The notes under the pieces: generated by a model
Database searches by the model: none
Told to the model about the DNA's origin: nothing
The model's input: the letters and a program-made list of their open reading frames with translations, nothing else
Shown: piece by piece, positions 32,820-45,610 of the stretch
Numbering within the stretch: position 1 is the first letter of the stretch
How the letters are laid out: each line of letters starts with the position of its first letter
Program-made: the position numbers and the translations under genes
Origin: Ustulina deusta
Taxonomy: Eukaryota; Ascomycota; Sordariomycetes; Xylariales; Xylariaceae
Assembly (NCBI GenBank): GCA_023159155.1
Contig: JAJNNX010000060.1
Location: 298,422 to 362,421, forward strand
DNA length: 64,000 nt
Direction: 5' to 3'

Positions 32820-33577
32820 ACTCACCGGTTCAAAGACTTCCTTTTGGGCTTTTCTTGAAATTCAATAGCGAGCCAGCCTGCTTCCGCAATGAGTTTAAGG
32901 CACTACAACTGGTCCGCCAACACACTACCGTTCCAGTTCCTAAACCGCTTGACATTGCGATTATCCGGCAACGAGATGGCACGGCTTCCGAATCATCTTT
33001 CCCGTCAGACGATGCTACCTTCTGATTTCACGGTTGCTAGGCGTACCCCTGTCGTTCTGCCAGCACAATCTATCGGATAGAGATCGAGACCGAATTGCCG
33101 ATCAAATGAAAAAACACCTAGCTCAGGTTTGGAGCATTCCCAACTTTGCCAACCGTGATGCGCGAATCTGCAATATTCTCGTCAAAGCGTGTCGGGATTC
33201 TCGCACACGCGGCGAAAAACCAGTCGGGCCATTTCCCGACGAGGCCTCTTTTAGTCAAGTGTTGCGATTCTCAGACGAACCCAGTCGGCAGGCCGCAGGA
33301 TTGTATTTACTCACGCGGACCTCAATCCTCAAAACATCTTAGTCGACGAGGTTACGCAATAAGACGGTAGCAAGGGCGGAGTGTGATTGGAATTGTTGAT
33401 TGGGAGTTTGCCGGGTATTATTTCGAATATTGGGATTATACTAAAGCTCTGTCTGAAGGCTTTAGATGGATTAAGCGGTATAATGACATGGTGAAGGAAA
33501 TCTTTAACGAGTTTGGTGACTATTCCAGGGAAGTGGATGTAGAAACCCGGAGTTGGGTGATGGGGGATGGAGTATAG
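32820..33577 (+). pseudogene. APH-like phosphotransferase relic (protein-kinase-fold, fungal type)
   Basis: Four consecutive pieces in changing frames form a recognisable aminoglycoside-phosphotransferase/choline-kinase-like protein. They are LKFNSEPACFRNEFKALQLV and TVPVPKPLD (N-lobe, about 32850-32960); GVPLSFCQHNLSDRDRDRIADQ and IWSIPN-like VWSIPN (about 33040-33150); VFTHADLNPQNILVDEV (about 33305-33355), holding the catalytic HxDxxxxN motif; and IGIVDWEFAGYYFEYWDY (about 33388-33440), holding the DxD-equivalent Asp. Breaks lie near 33010, 33295 and 33370, and a TAA at 33360 replaces an expected CAA. After that break the last piece runs open to the stop at 33575. Fungal APH-like proteins are numerous and mostly of unknown substrate. 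The reading as a kinase relic is firm; a substrate cannot be given. Confidence 0.75.
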
Positions 33578-34214
33578 TATTATTGCCTTGAAGTTAATCC
33601 TAAGTAACGAATGATAGCAAAGTAAATTGACGAAATGAAAATCAACTACCTAAGGTTAAGGTGAATCATGGGATCTCTTCCTTTGTTGTTATTAATTAGT
33701 TACATCTTTACCTAACTACCTTTCTTACTAAATATTAGGCCCTACGTACCTAGGTAGGTAAGTACCTAAGTAGGTATACTTAAGTAGGTACAGTGCGAAT
33801 ATTTAGTGGCTACTTAGGGAGTCACCCACCTAAACTCGATCGCTAGGTACGCTATGAAGCGCACGGGCACGAGGTCGGCCACCCTATATGCCTTCTGTAA
33901 TCCAGCGCCAACAGTTACATAATTTGACGTGGACCCTCCGCATCCCAACCGTCAGCCTGCGAGCTTTTAACCTGTCATTGGAAGATGAAGTTGATTCCAT
34001 ATGTAGTTGTGATACTTACCCGAGTAGCTTAACCTAGGTGCTTTTATCACTGGTTCTGTCTACGAACTTTGCCCCAACCCTCCACCTCATGAACTTTCAA
34101 GATTGCCCGCGCCGAAAGTAACTATTGAAGAACACTCTCTCGCCGATAAACTTGACTTACTGCCACACCCATAAATCCAGATCCCTTCTCATATTCGCTG
34201 CCAGATATATCATC
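33578..34214. other. Intergenic region with TAGGTA-type motif cluster
   Basis: About 640 bp. A dense run of TACCTAGGTAGGTAAG/TAAGTAGGTA units occupies about 33745-33795. The rest looks non-coding. The right end is the promoter of the downstream hydrolase. Confidence 0.5.
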
Positions 34215-34988
34215 ATGGACATCCCGTTCATCACCACAGGCCCCGCACCAATGCAGGCACATACGCATACCGTTGTCTTCCTACACGGGCGCGGCGACAA
34301 TGTTCACGACTTCGGCGCCGGCTTGAGTCATTGGCGCGATTCGCGAAACCGCACACTCGCCGACGCCTTTCCCACGTTTCGCTGGGTGCTGCCTCAAGCC
34401 CCGATGCGCAAACTAGCGAGCGGTCCCGAGACCTGGCCACAGTGGTTCGACGTCTGGAATGTGCGCGACTTCGCCGAGAACGAGGGACTCCAGGCCGTCG
34501 GGCTCAAGGAGGTCATCCCCGTCTTCCGGAAAATACTGGCTGATGAGGCAGCGCGTCTGGGCGGACGGTGGGATCGCGTCGTGCTGGCGGGGATTAGCAT
34601 GGGCGCAGCGACGAGTGTGCATTTGCTGTTTAACCTGACAGAGCCGTTGGGTGCGTTTATGGGGTTCTCAGCTCGGTGTCCGTTTGCAGGGAGATCTCTG
34701 ACGCAGATGAGAGAGGTGCTTGGGCTTGAAAACGTCCCTGATCACGACGATGTCTTGAGAAAGACACCGGTGTTGCTAGAGCATTGTATTGATGATCCGT
34801 TAGTTGTCATACAGAATGGGCGGGCTTTGAGGGACACGTTGCTCCGGTTTGGTTGCCGGGTCGAGTGGAAAGAGTATCCGGATGGTGGGCATTGGTTTCA
34901 TTCGCCTACTGGGATGGATGATGCGGTGGAGTTCTTAGAGAAACATGTTCTTAATGGCGACAGTGATGGAGTTTTAGGTGTAGAATAG
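34215..34988 (+). CDS. Alpha/beta hydrolase, phospholipase/carboxylesterase (acyl-protein thioesterase-like)
   Basis: Intronless, 257 aa from the ATG at 34215 (MDIPFITTGP). The frame is open further upstream, but those residues are not family-like. The Abhydrolase_2 pattern is clear: VVFLHGRGDNVHDF with the oxyanion HGRGD, LPQAPMR, and TWPQWFDVWNV. The nucleophile elbow GISMGAAT puts Ser at about residue 128. Then come HCIDDPLVVIQNGR with the catalytic Asp and YPDGGHWFHSP with the catalytic His. Relatives hydrolyse acyl esters or thioesters, for example depalmitoylating proteins. In this fungal branch the loop after WPQW is divergent from Apt1, so an esterase of another substrate is equally possible. 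No signal peptide, so probably cytosolic. No frame problem. Confidence 0.88.
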   Translation: MDIPFITTGPAPMQAHTHTVVFLHGRGDNVHDFGAGLSHWRDSRNRTLADAFPTFRWVLPQAPMRKLASGPETWPQWFDVWNVRDFAENEGLQAVGLKEVIPVFRKILADEAARLGGRWDRVVLAGISMGAATSVHLLFNLTEPLGAFMGFSARCPFAGRSLTQMREVLGLENVPDHDDVLRKTPVLLEHCIDDPLVVIQNGRALRDTLLRFGCRVEWKEYPDGGHWFHSPTGMDDAVEFLEKHVLNGDSDGVLGVE

Positions 34989-35629
34989 TAATCGACATCG
35001 GCGTTCTGTCGAATTGATCACCTCAATTTATCTGAGCAGATGCCTAATTCTCTACTTACATGTGTACCAGCCGGAAGGCCTGGTATGCGGAATTGAACAG
35101 CACTGCAATAATAGCGGAACATTAAAAATTAGCCATGATTTTCGAAATGTTGGAGAGAGTAACGGAGCCAGAGCTTGGGTTTCGGGCTTGTAAAAGGTTT
35201 AGACCCTCTCACGAACAGAGAAGCACAGTACATCGCGAAATAGGTAAGCTCGTCGAAGCTAATAATTATAATTACATATAGGTAGAGAATGGTCCAAGGT
35301 TCGGTACCTACCTGCTTTGTTGATTTGAACTACGTCTATATTCCAGTCCGATGTACATAATAGGTAAATAGTAGGTAGTAGCTGGGCGCAGATCTATGTT
35401 CCCCCAACTGTATAATTCAGCCCTACGCCCTTTTAACTACATGCATCTGTACCTATCTCGTAGGTATATTAGTATGGGTATACACTATACGTCGCTTCAA
35501 TTGCTTCACGGATGCAACCCCCTAGAAGAACGACTAAAACACGTCTCCTTGTATTTCTATATTCGTTGCTTATCATTCATCCGAAAAATCATCTTTTGGC
35601 AAAGTTCTTTCTGCATTCAACCTCGAGAA
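34989..35629. other. Intergenic region upstream of methionine aminopeptidase
   Basis: About 640 bp with TAGGTA-type motifs around 35277-35370. One frame (35396-35629) runs in frame into the downstream ATG but has no leader-like or conserved content. I treat it as 5' UTR. Confidence 0.5.
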
Positions 35630-37030
35630 ATGGGTCCCGCCACAATCGCTGACGATCCATCAGAAGCCGTAGCTAAGACGAAATGCCAAGGGGCAGATTG
35701 CGAGAAGGACGCTGGAACTTTACGGTGTCCGGCATGTCTGAAATTGGGTAAAGAGAGCTTCTTCTGCTCACAAGAATGCTTCAAGCGGAACTGGGTTCGT
35801 GCACTTATGCTTCCCCTGCGATCTCCATTTGACCTAACCAAGTGACATGTTGTAGTCCCAACACAAGGTACTACACAAGAGGGTGCAAGACAGCTTGAAG
35901 ACAAACAACGGTAAAAAGACGTCCTAGAATACCTACCGCTTCTAATTAATAAAACTTGTAGGATTTTACAACCCATTCCCGACATACTCCTTCACCGGCA
36001 CTGTCCGACCTGTCTATCCACTTTCCCCCAAGCGCACCGTTCCCATGTCTGTCAAGCGTCCTGACTGGGCTGAGACTGGCATACCAGAGGGCGAGCGGCG
36101 CTATGCGAGTAAATGGTCCTTTTTAGACGCCAAGGGACAGGATGCAATGCGCAAGGTTTGCATATTATCTCGCGAAGTACTGGACATCGTCGCTGCAGAA
36201 CTTCGTCCTGGCGTTACCACAGATCACCTGGACGAGGTCTGTCATAAGGCCTGCGTAGAGCGGAATGTGAGTTCGACTTCTCCCCAATATATAGCTTACA
36301 GTTTCTGACCGTAACAGGCATATCCATCTCCGTTAAACTACAATCATTTCCCAAAGTCTCTGTGCACCTCTCCGAATGAAGTCGTCTGTCACGGGATACC
36401 CGATCACCGAATCCTTCTAGATGGCGATATTCTTAATCTAGATATTTCACTATACTACGGGGGTTATCACGCCGATGTGAATGAAACATATTATGTAGGT
36501 GATCGTGCTAAGGCTGACCCGGACTCGGTCCGAGTAGTTGAAACGGCGCGAGAATGCCTAAACGAGGCGATTAAGCTAGTGAAGCCTGGCACACCGATAA
36601 GAGAGTTTGGAAGAGTGATTGAGAAGCACGCTAAGTCTAGGAACTGTTCTGTCATTGCGACTTGGGGTGGCCATGGTATTAACACTGAATTTCATCCTCC
36701 ACCGTGGATACCTCACTACGCAAAAAACAAGGCGGCGGGAGTTTGCAAGTCGGGGTTGACTTTCACAATCGAGCCCATACTAACACTGGGCAAGCCTCAA
36801 GAACAGTATTGGCCGGATAACTGGACAAATGTGACTGTTGATGGCAAAAGGACTGCTCAGTTCGGTGCGTCGAAAGATATCTTGAGCGATATTTCACTGC
36901 TAACAACAGTGTAGAACACACGTTACTCGTCACCAAGACAGGCGTCGAGGTTTTAACTGCGAGGAACGAAAACTCCCCAGGAGGACCTATCCCATCACCC
37001 ACGAGTCCAATGGGTACTAGCGGTCAATAG
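35630..37030 (+). CDS. MAP1: Methionine aminopeptidase 1
   Basis: Cytosolic, ribosome-associated metalloprotease that removes initiator Met. Five exons: 35630-35794, 35856-35910, 35962-36266, 36318-36864 and 36915-37030, with GT-AG introns of 50-61 bp; 395 aa, as expected. The N-terminus holds the MAP1-specific zinc finger region: KCQGADCEKD, RCPACLKLG, FFCSQECFKRNWSQHKVLHK. In the catalytic domain the substrate His is in VVCHGIPD (about residue 200). The metal ligands follow in order: Asp in NLDISLYY (about 217), Asp in HADVNETY (about 228), His in GGHGINTEFH, Glu in FTIEPIL and Glu in AQFEHTLLV. The last Glu codon is created by the final splice junction. All catalytic residues are kept. Without the small introns the reading frame appears broken, so automated annotation may truncate it. 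Confidence 0.95.
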
Positions 37031-40000
37031 TGAATCTTGAGACCGAAAGTTCAGCTTGACGCAATCCCACATGGTTTTCACCAAGTTCGTTAATTACCTG
37101 ATTTAGCAACCCCGTAATACATACATGTTGGGGTCGATCGGGTCCGGTGGTGTCCGAGTCATCTTCAACAGCTGGTCTGAGGGATTATTAAGACTAAAGC
37201 GATGGTCCTGGGAGCAGAAAACCTTGGAGGAAGATTCCTATTCTAATGTCGTCAAGGAAAAGTGATACCCACTTTATCAGAGGCAATCCGGGCGTCTTTA
37301 TCTTATTATAAGTTGCGGACTAGCTGACAGGTCTGCCGGCTTATCAGAATACGATAAAGAAATCGCAAGTCAAGTTTACTTCTTAATTTTATCCATTTTG
37401 CAACGGCTGCTATGATATCTCTTCTCGATAGATCCATATCCGTCTACCACGCAAGGAAAATATTGCCGATGGTATCAATGAATTTAAACCATACGGCCCT
37501 ACTTAGTCCCCGGTACACTATTCTTGGCTGACTTGTGAAGCTTGACTTAATGTGCCGATGTCGATCTCCGTTCCTATAAGAGCCTAACGGGATATACACG
37601 CTAGCAAGTAATAGTTGATGGTTGTATTTGATGGAGACGTTGGAGTAGGATGAGTGTGCGCTCAAAGTTTGGTCACCCGGTGGCAGGGGTCAACCCGCCT
37701 CTGCTAGCAGTAGCCCCCATTGAAGCTGGATAAAATATAGATGACATTTGGGCAGCGGGCCCACGGTTCGGGGCTGTAGTGTAGGCAATGAAAGGTGGAA
37801 GATCGGGCGAAAAGAGCCGTGAGTCACCCCTGGGTTTTCTCAAGTCTGAGGTGGTGGCAGCGGAGGGAGAGTGCATCTTTACTGCTAACATGGCTAATCA
37901 GCTGTCTCGCAGAGCGAAATCCCACGGTCGTCTAACGGTATCGACAGCATTATCAGTGCTGAAATAAGACTTTGGGTTTTAAAGAGTTTTGTGTTAATGT
38001 GCCATTTCACTAGATTATTAGTACCGAGTTGACCGCTAACAAGTTTGCCTATACATTGAAAGGGCAGTATCTAGAAAACTTCGAGTATGAATGGGATCTT
38101 AGTACAACAAGAGCGATTAATTGTGTAGATACCTATAGTAACAATATTGGCTAGCCTTCACCACCGTTTTCACAAAGTGTAACATTTGGGATTTTCCGAA
38201 CACTCAGGATAACTTGAACGCAATATCACCTTCTTTATTAAATTGTACATAAAAGAGCTGGAAGAAGCGTTCATTTAAATTAGTCCAGCAGACTCACTGT
38301 TCTATATGTGTAGTCGAAGCACCGGAGACAGGTATGATACGCTTGATATCACGCATTCAAGGGTTTCCTTTCTATACCAATGCTAGATACTATAATATTT
38401 CGAACTGGACTACTGTGGGGGAGTGGTACGTCGGCACAACAAGACTGATCTATCTAGCATTTATATTTATATACGTAGGGATATATATCTTTCTGTAACC
38501 AATAGTATTAAAAGCCTCTATAGATTTAGTCCACACTATGTTTCTTAACGGAACCCCCTGTTCTATATGTAGGTCATAAAGCAATAGATAGGTAGGTAGG
38601 TGTAATGTTATTAACCGTCCTGCAAGATAATGTTGTGAATTTTTAAACCTTGTTTCATAATAACTAAAACTAGAATATGTATATATAGAGTTTTAGTAAA
38701 ACTACTTAGAGCAGGCACCTGCAGTGAGCTAACATATTGCTAATCGCAATTCTAAATTGGTTTGCACGACTATTAATAGATTAGTCTATTTAATTATTCT
38801 TTTCGTCTATGCACTCCTGCTACGAATCCTTATCTTTATACAAGAGATGTTAGTATGGGAACAGGGTAATTCTAAGACCCTCGCTCGATCCCTGTTTTCT
38901 TTCTCACAAACTAGGAGGCTCTGGATCACGAACCTTAGCACTCGGCTTCTGTCGACAGTCCAGCTTGATGGTCTCGACGTCTCACTCGGAGCTATACTGG
39001 CAGTTGAATAATCCCCCTAAGCGTTTTTCTCCTAGGGCCGGGATATCAAGCAACTGGTACCGGGGGTACCAGGAGAGAAACACTATTTTAGATACGTTCG
39101 GCATCTTCCATTTGTGCTTCGAGATAATGAAGTGCGATTTTTATTATTGAATTATAGGAGACTAATTTGTAAATACGTATTTTAACATTCCTAATAGAGA
39201 CGACACTCATGTCGACATTATCTGGGAGGCCGCATAAACAGATGAGAAAACTTGCTGAGCGCTTTCGCCTCTAAGGTTACATAGGTCAACACACTAACTA
39301 ATACCTATCCATGGTCTGTGCAACCGTATTCACTACAAGGTGTGATGTCATAATTTGGCTATCTACGTGTAGACCTTCCCAGGGAAGTTAAACTAGTCCT
39401 GGAATAGAATACATATAGTATGTGGCTAAAAAGGAGTGACATAGCCACCTTGTGGCTAGGTACACATAAATTGACCTACCTAAATAGCTTAGTATAAATA
39501 ATTATCCTTGCCTTTGGCTGCATTAGTTATTAGAGTGAATTGAATTCTGGTTTATTGTGATTAAAAGCTTCCTAAATTTGAAAGTCTAATTAAAAAAGTA
39601 AGCCTTATATTTAATTCATCTCTATTGTTTACTTTAAGTGTGCAGTTATATAAAGCATACATAAACAAAGTCCCAAGTAAAAGATATTAACTATAGTTAG
39701 CAGCTCACCCCTCCCTTGCAGCCGTCCATTTCGCCATCTTTAATTATGTGCTGATCTGGATATATGGTCCTTTCTCGAAGCGGGTGGGTTCCGCTATTCT
39801 AGCCATCCTTTAGATACATACTAATTACCAATGCGTTGTTAGCGTTTAGGTTCCTGACAAATATTGACAATCTATCGGGGCATGACATTCACAACGCGTA
39901 TGTGCAAAGTAATCCTAGGGCAGACAGAGCGTGACTGGCAGACCAAACTCGGCGTTGAGCTACAGGGATCCTTGTCATTTTCACGCCCCTCCAATAGCTC

Positions 40001-42980
40001 TGTTATATATCGTGGTGGGAGAGGGATTCTATGTGTCTATCGGGTGCCGCAGCAATGAGGGAGGCACATCCAAGGATGTCAGTGTCTAGGCTAGATCACA
40101 TATGAATCTATGACTCAAAAATATGCATAGGAGCATCCCGAGACATGGCTAGGAATCTGTCATCACATATAGCCCGGACAAACAGGGGCCCCATCGTTCG
40201 CTGTGAACAGGCGCTAAGTCCTCGAGCAACATTCACTCATCGCAAATGGAGGTGCCTTAGAAACAAGAACATGGCTCAGAGGTTCCCATTAGCTACTCGG
40301 GTCTTTTACACCAGCCCAACCATTTATCCACCTCCGCAATTAGATGTGATACAGGTAAGTAAGGATTCGCTGCACACGTCACATAGAGGTATCAATCTAG
40401 ATCTACTATCAACAGAAGAATGACCTAACCTAGTGATTTTAGTAAACCCACTCTCATTGCGGGACCAGGTTTCATCGGCGCGGAAATCGTCGTAGGCTTC
40501 TTGGCGGAGGGGCAAAGTTTATCATAATCGCGAGCCGGGTGCCGTAGACATAGTGTAGAGGCGGAGAGGCTGCCATGTTCTGTCGTTAGATATAGTTAGG
40601 TGCATAAGGATCCGAGTTTACCCTCCGTCCGTTCAATGCAGCCAGCCAAAAAGATACCGAAGCATTAGCTGCATACACTTATCTGTTAGTGTGAGGCTGC
40701 AACGCTAACTGTTGAGTTAAAGAAAGAGGATCGACCCTGTTAGTATAATTTGCGCTGCAATAGGTATATAAGCGATGAAGTAATTCCGCTATTACGTGCT
40801 ACAAGCAACCGCAACACTAGCCACAGTGAGGCTGCAGCAGCGAGAACAACTCTAGATAAATACATTCAGGCTTAAATGTTAGCTTCACTTACACAGATTT
40901 AGCTACATCAATGGTATTCGCACCTATACATTAAAATAGCATAAGGATAGCGTGTTGGAATTAAATTATCTAGCATTTTAAGGAGCAATGGTGTATGTTA
41001 ATGGTAGAAGCTCCAGGACTGTGTTTGGAGTTTAACAACTCGCATTTGTCCGACTGGAGACAAGAGTATAGGTACCATATATAATAATGTTAAGGGATAA
41101 AAGCAGACACTAAGTATACAAGCTTTGTTTATCAACACTGACGCTGCAAGTAGTTAGTCATTGCTATTAGTGCTTATATAAGAGTTTTGCCCCTCTCGGA
41201 TAGCTATCGGAGCGTTGCTTAGCTTGATAGTTAGGTAGAAATCGCACCATGCACATAGTAGACGTACCTGTCCTGCTTATCCCTTGCCACCTTAGTGTTA
41301 ACCTCTACCTACATACAAGTGCCAAATGGGTTCATGCAGGGTAGATGTAGGTCATAGAATAGCTGCTGGATAGGCGACCAGGATTTGAATTATTCTCGCC
41401 AAGATAAACATGCCCACAATGGCGCCGAATAGCGGCAAGAGCCAGGCCGAAGAGGTACCCAGTACATCACTTTAGTATATACTATTCCCTAATATCTGTA
41501 GTGTGGCCAAAGGGATTATACGATAAGTAGATGTCAAGCACAAGCTAAGGATTTGACATATACACTACACTACTAACGGGGCGGGCCAGGAGGGTTAGCG
41601 GTAGTGTCGACCGAGGGTCCCCTGCTAGTAGTTCCTATTCGAGACGGAGGTGACGTTCGCTAAGGCTGGTGAAGACTAGGAAAAATCCCCTTACCAGGCA
41701 CGTTGACCAGATTGTGCCGGGGTCGAGAGGCCTGCAGCGGCTCAAGGACTCTCTCCCCTGAGGTATGTTGCGGCAGACTTCGCAGTAGGTATGCGGCAAA
41801 TGATATTCCGCAGGACAACGGTAGGTAATATGTTCAGCATGATGATAAATAAGCTTTTGAAACGCGGCCACGGCAAACGGAATTGTACCGACATAAGCTA
41901 GTGCTTAACTTCACCTTAGCGTCTAGGCATGTCTAGACCTCAAGCTCCAATCTTTTCATTATATTTATCATACAGCATCCTAACATTTTAACCTCGGAAC
42001 ATACCGTCAGCACATAGAATAGAGAGGAGCAAATGGGATTCTGATTCTCACCGTTCATGTAACCGTCACTTTACCCTACACTAACCGTTGTTGACCCGTT
42101 GTTGTCCTATCCAATATTGTCCTGCGTGTTGATTTATGAGTGATAGGATCGGAATAACGGAAGCCAAGTAAGGAGTTACCCGTGTCTTTCCTTGGCAACG
42201 TTGCCGCTCATTTTCAAACCAGCCGGCGTGGTGACATCATGGGATGGAGACAGTAGGTGCACGCGTTTTATCAAGTTAGCACACCTATACCAGTATGGTA
42301 TGACTTCAAAATGCTTTGGAATACCGAATTGTGGGGATAGAGCGTAGTCAGCACATGCGCATAGTGTAGGCTATCCTCAGCAAAGTCTGCATGCAGTCAG
42401 CAATAAGCGAAGATCATATCGCATTTAAGCATCTCTTGAGGAAAGATAATAAAGTTCAGGAACGGTTTCTATTAGTCCGTTAAATAGTACCGTTTTCTTG
42501 AATGACAATTCTTATGACCAATCATGGACTGCATATGTGGTGAGATTGGACCTTCAAACGCCCTAGGATGCTGATCGCAAGGTCCCGCAGGTAAAGCCTG
42601 CATACTGTAATTCACCCCTACCTTACGCTGCATTACTGCCTCAAGGATAGTGCTGAGGTTGATTTTGGCTAGACTAACACCAGAGTATCGCCAGATAAAA
42701 GCTCGTCATCGGGAGCCTGGATAGACGATTTCTGCAGAGTCATGCAGTAAGGAAAGGCTTAGTATAGCCAAGGGGGTTTAGCCTTCGGTAGACATTTGAG
42801 ATCCATGATCGAAGTGGCCTCCATCTAAATCTATAACTCGGTTGGGTTACGCTCCTTGACCCAGCGCCCGCCCACTGTAACGTTGTCTCCAAATTTGAGC
42901 ACATATGGCATTCTTAGACTACCTGTCTACTTGCTCAGTCATCTCGAATTCTCCGTGCCATAGCCTCTGTAGTTTGATTG
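37031..42980. other. 6-kb gene-poor subtelomeric region
   Basis: Many short frames, none with recognisable domain, leader or splice-linked continuation. It is moderately AT-rich, with TAGGTAGGTAGG near 38588 and scattered AT tracts. A minus-strand stretch at about 37680-37890 has a coding-like Pro/Ser composition (RLFSPDLPPFIAY) but no continuation or family. Possibly the region holds old mutated repeats. I see no RNA gene. Confidence 0.5.
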
Positions 42981-45610
42981 ATGGCTTTTACCCAGCGAGG
43001 GCGTCTTCCCAGCCAGACTGCGAATGCCGCCGATTGTACCAGTAACAGCGACACCAGCAGCAACAGGAGCAACGCGAATGTCGATACCAGCACAGCTGGG
43101 AATCGTAGCCGAGACACGGTCAAACGGCAAAGGTCCCGCAACGAGGATAACCCCCCAGCAGCCTGTGATCAATGCAGGTCCAGAAAGGTGCGCTGTGATC
43201 GGCAGCAGCCCGAATGTTCCAACTGTCGAAAGGCTGGCGCCTTTTGCAGCTGGTCAAGTACGTTCAGACGTGTCAACCACACCAAGCAGCTCAGGGATGA
43301 TTTCTCTAGCGTTATGGACCGCCTCGATGAAGTCCATCAGACGCTTAATCAGCTGGCCAGCTTGACGCGGGATATAGTGGCTCGACCGTACTGCCATGGG
43401 AACGCCTGTGTTTCTGGTGGCTGCGGGGCACACTGCATCACCACGGGTAGCACAAGCCAGAGCAGTACGAGCATGAGCGCAACTACGGCCGTTACAACTG
43501 CTAGCACTTCTCCTTCAACGACAGCTGCTTTAGCCACCATTCGCCATGGTTTCCAGAACAGTGGTCATTTTACTCTCCCAGGTGCCAATGACGCCATATT
43601 CGACTTCCCCGACAACGAGGGCTGTTTGCTAGAAGACGGCCATTTCTTACAAAACAGCCTGACTCGTGAACCCAGTGGAGAACGCACAATGGACTCCCCG
43701 GCTTCCATGTCCTTGATACAAGGCGTCGCGGGTCAGATTTCTGGTATGATCAGCCATCATGATAGCAAAGATGTCTCCCATGGATTCCGAGACGTCGGGA
43801 TACAAGTCGCTCTACAGCACCTGCGAAATTCGTTTCCTTTTGAGATACCCTGTCCTGACCCAGGTATCATCGACGACAATCGACCTGTCTCGACCCCGCC
43901 TCGTTTAATGGTGGATCTGTTCATCGAGAGCTTTCTCTGCAGCTTCAACGCGACCTTCCCGATATTTGACGAAGCAGAGCTTCGTCGCGCTGTGGATACA
44001 CACTATGCTGCCGAGCAACCGATTGACGATAGTCCATGGGCTCTTATCTTTACGAATATCGTCTTGTTAGGCCTAGGGCTCGAAGCCCAGGTTGCAAGCG
44101 TCTCCAAGTCCCATCCTAAAAGCATGCACCATGAGCTCATGTCCTCATTTCTTCGGAATTGCGACCGTGCTATTGCCAATCTCGATTCGTTCACGCGCCC
44201 CTCGGTTGTCAATATCCAGGCTCTCTTAACTCTGGTATGCTTTTTTTGTTTTTGTTTTTTTGCCTGTTATGCACATGTTAGTGAAGTGGAATGCGAAACT
44301 AATCTTTTCTTCGGGCTTTTCGAAAATAGGCTCTTGTAGGGAGAGAATTCTATAAGAACGCTGTATTCGAGAAAGCCTGCCAAACCGCATGTCACCTCGC
44401 CCGTATCATCGGACTTCATCGGCCGACAACCCCCGAAAGCGATGTGCAAGGACTCGAGAGAGGCGATAGAGATCGCCTCTTTCGAGTCTTGTATGCGATG
44501 GACAAATATCGCACTTTTCTCACTGGCCAACCGTGCGATATGTATCTCTTTGATTCCGAAATACAGCCTGATAGCATCGCCGGTGAGGAGTCGCCTAGCA
44601 CAAGGTTAAACTATGCATTCGATCACATAATGCGCATTTGGGAGGAGATATACCTGACGCTCTACTCTACGCGGGCTTCAATTGCTGGTGTAAAAGCTCG
44701 CGCGCAGAGAGTCTCGGCAATGAATAACTTAGTAGTATCCTGGGCTCAACGCTACGGCGAACTAATGGAACCCACCGATTCAGGTTTCGAATTAAAGCTC
44801 GAACCTCGGCGTCTCGAGCTTAATTATTGCTATCACATTACTCAAGTGTTGATACTGCGATGCGACTGGAGAAATCATATTCAGAGGCAAATGCTGGACC
44901 ATTCACGTGCTTGTCTCAGGGTAATTGCTAGCATCGTCACCATGCCAGTCACGACCCCGGGCCTGGCATCCTTAGCCCGTATACTCCAGAACTACCCCAT
45001 CGCCTCGTTCACTGAGTTGGTCCGCTTTCATCTACAAACTCTGGGGAGAGGTGGACCTCCGGATGAGGCAAGAAGCGACGATATCGAGCTTTTCCGATAC
45101 ATCAATCGTTCCATAAAACCTTTACAGCATCCTGATTTGCCCCAAACATATCTTAGTCGGCTTGGGGTCGGCATAAACTGGTTACTCCAGGTTCTCGAGA
45201 CTGTTGGAGGCACCACACCCAAGTCCCTTATTATGCCCGATAATCAAATCCAGCCTATACCTAATGGCTATATTAGTTCATCAAGTTCTCGCCCGCCCAG
45301 TCATTCCGCTTCTACGGTTGCGATGTCGAGTGGTGGTGATAGTATCGGGCGTCTACGATCTAGCCGCGGTTTCTCGCTAGCATCGTCAATCTCATCATCC
45401 TCAGAGAAGGAGCACCGGCGTCCACTTGGTGAAGCTGAATTGACGGCCTTTGGTGTATCTACCCCGCTCACCGACCCGATGAGCACGACTGTAGGGCAAG
45501 GGTCATCATCGAGCAGTAGTCTCTACCTGGATAGATCTCAGTTTGATTCCACTGTGATGACTGACCAAAGCTGGGACATGGACCTTTGGAAAGAGATGTT
45601 CCCGTCATGA
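42981..45610 (+). CDS. Zn2Cys6 fungal transcription factor
   Basis: Two exons, 42981-44234 and 44330-45610, joined by a 95-bp GT-AG intron that restores VNIQALLTLALVGREFYKN; 844 aa. The zinc cluster CDQCRSRKVRCDRQQPECSN continues with CRKAGAFC; its six Cys are at about 62, 65, 72, 79, 82 and 89, spacing C-X2-C-X6-C-X6-C-X2-C-X6-C. A coiled-coil-like linker (RLDEVHQTLNQLASLTRD) follows. The fungal-specific transcription factor domain spans about 310-640: LFIESFLCSFNATFPIFDEAEL at its start, then ACQTACHLARIIGLHR. A Ser-rich tail ends DMDLWKEMFPS, an acidic/hydrophobic segment that could activate. Nuclear. The ATG at 42981 is the first in the frame. The nearest downstream gene is a GH127 hydrolase; regulation of it is only a guess from proximity. 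Intact. Confidence 0.9.

Noticed and set aside
37673..37891. 72-codon minus-strand frame with SPDLPPFIAY and a Pro/Ser-rich composition
   Set aside because: Looks partly coding, but there is no family, no leader and no continuation in either direction.
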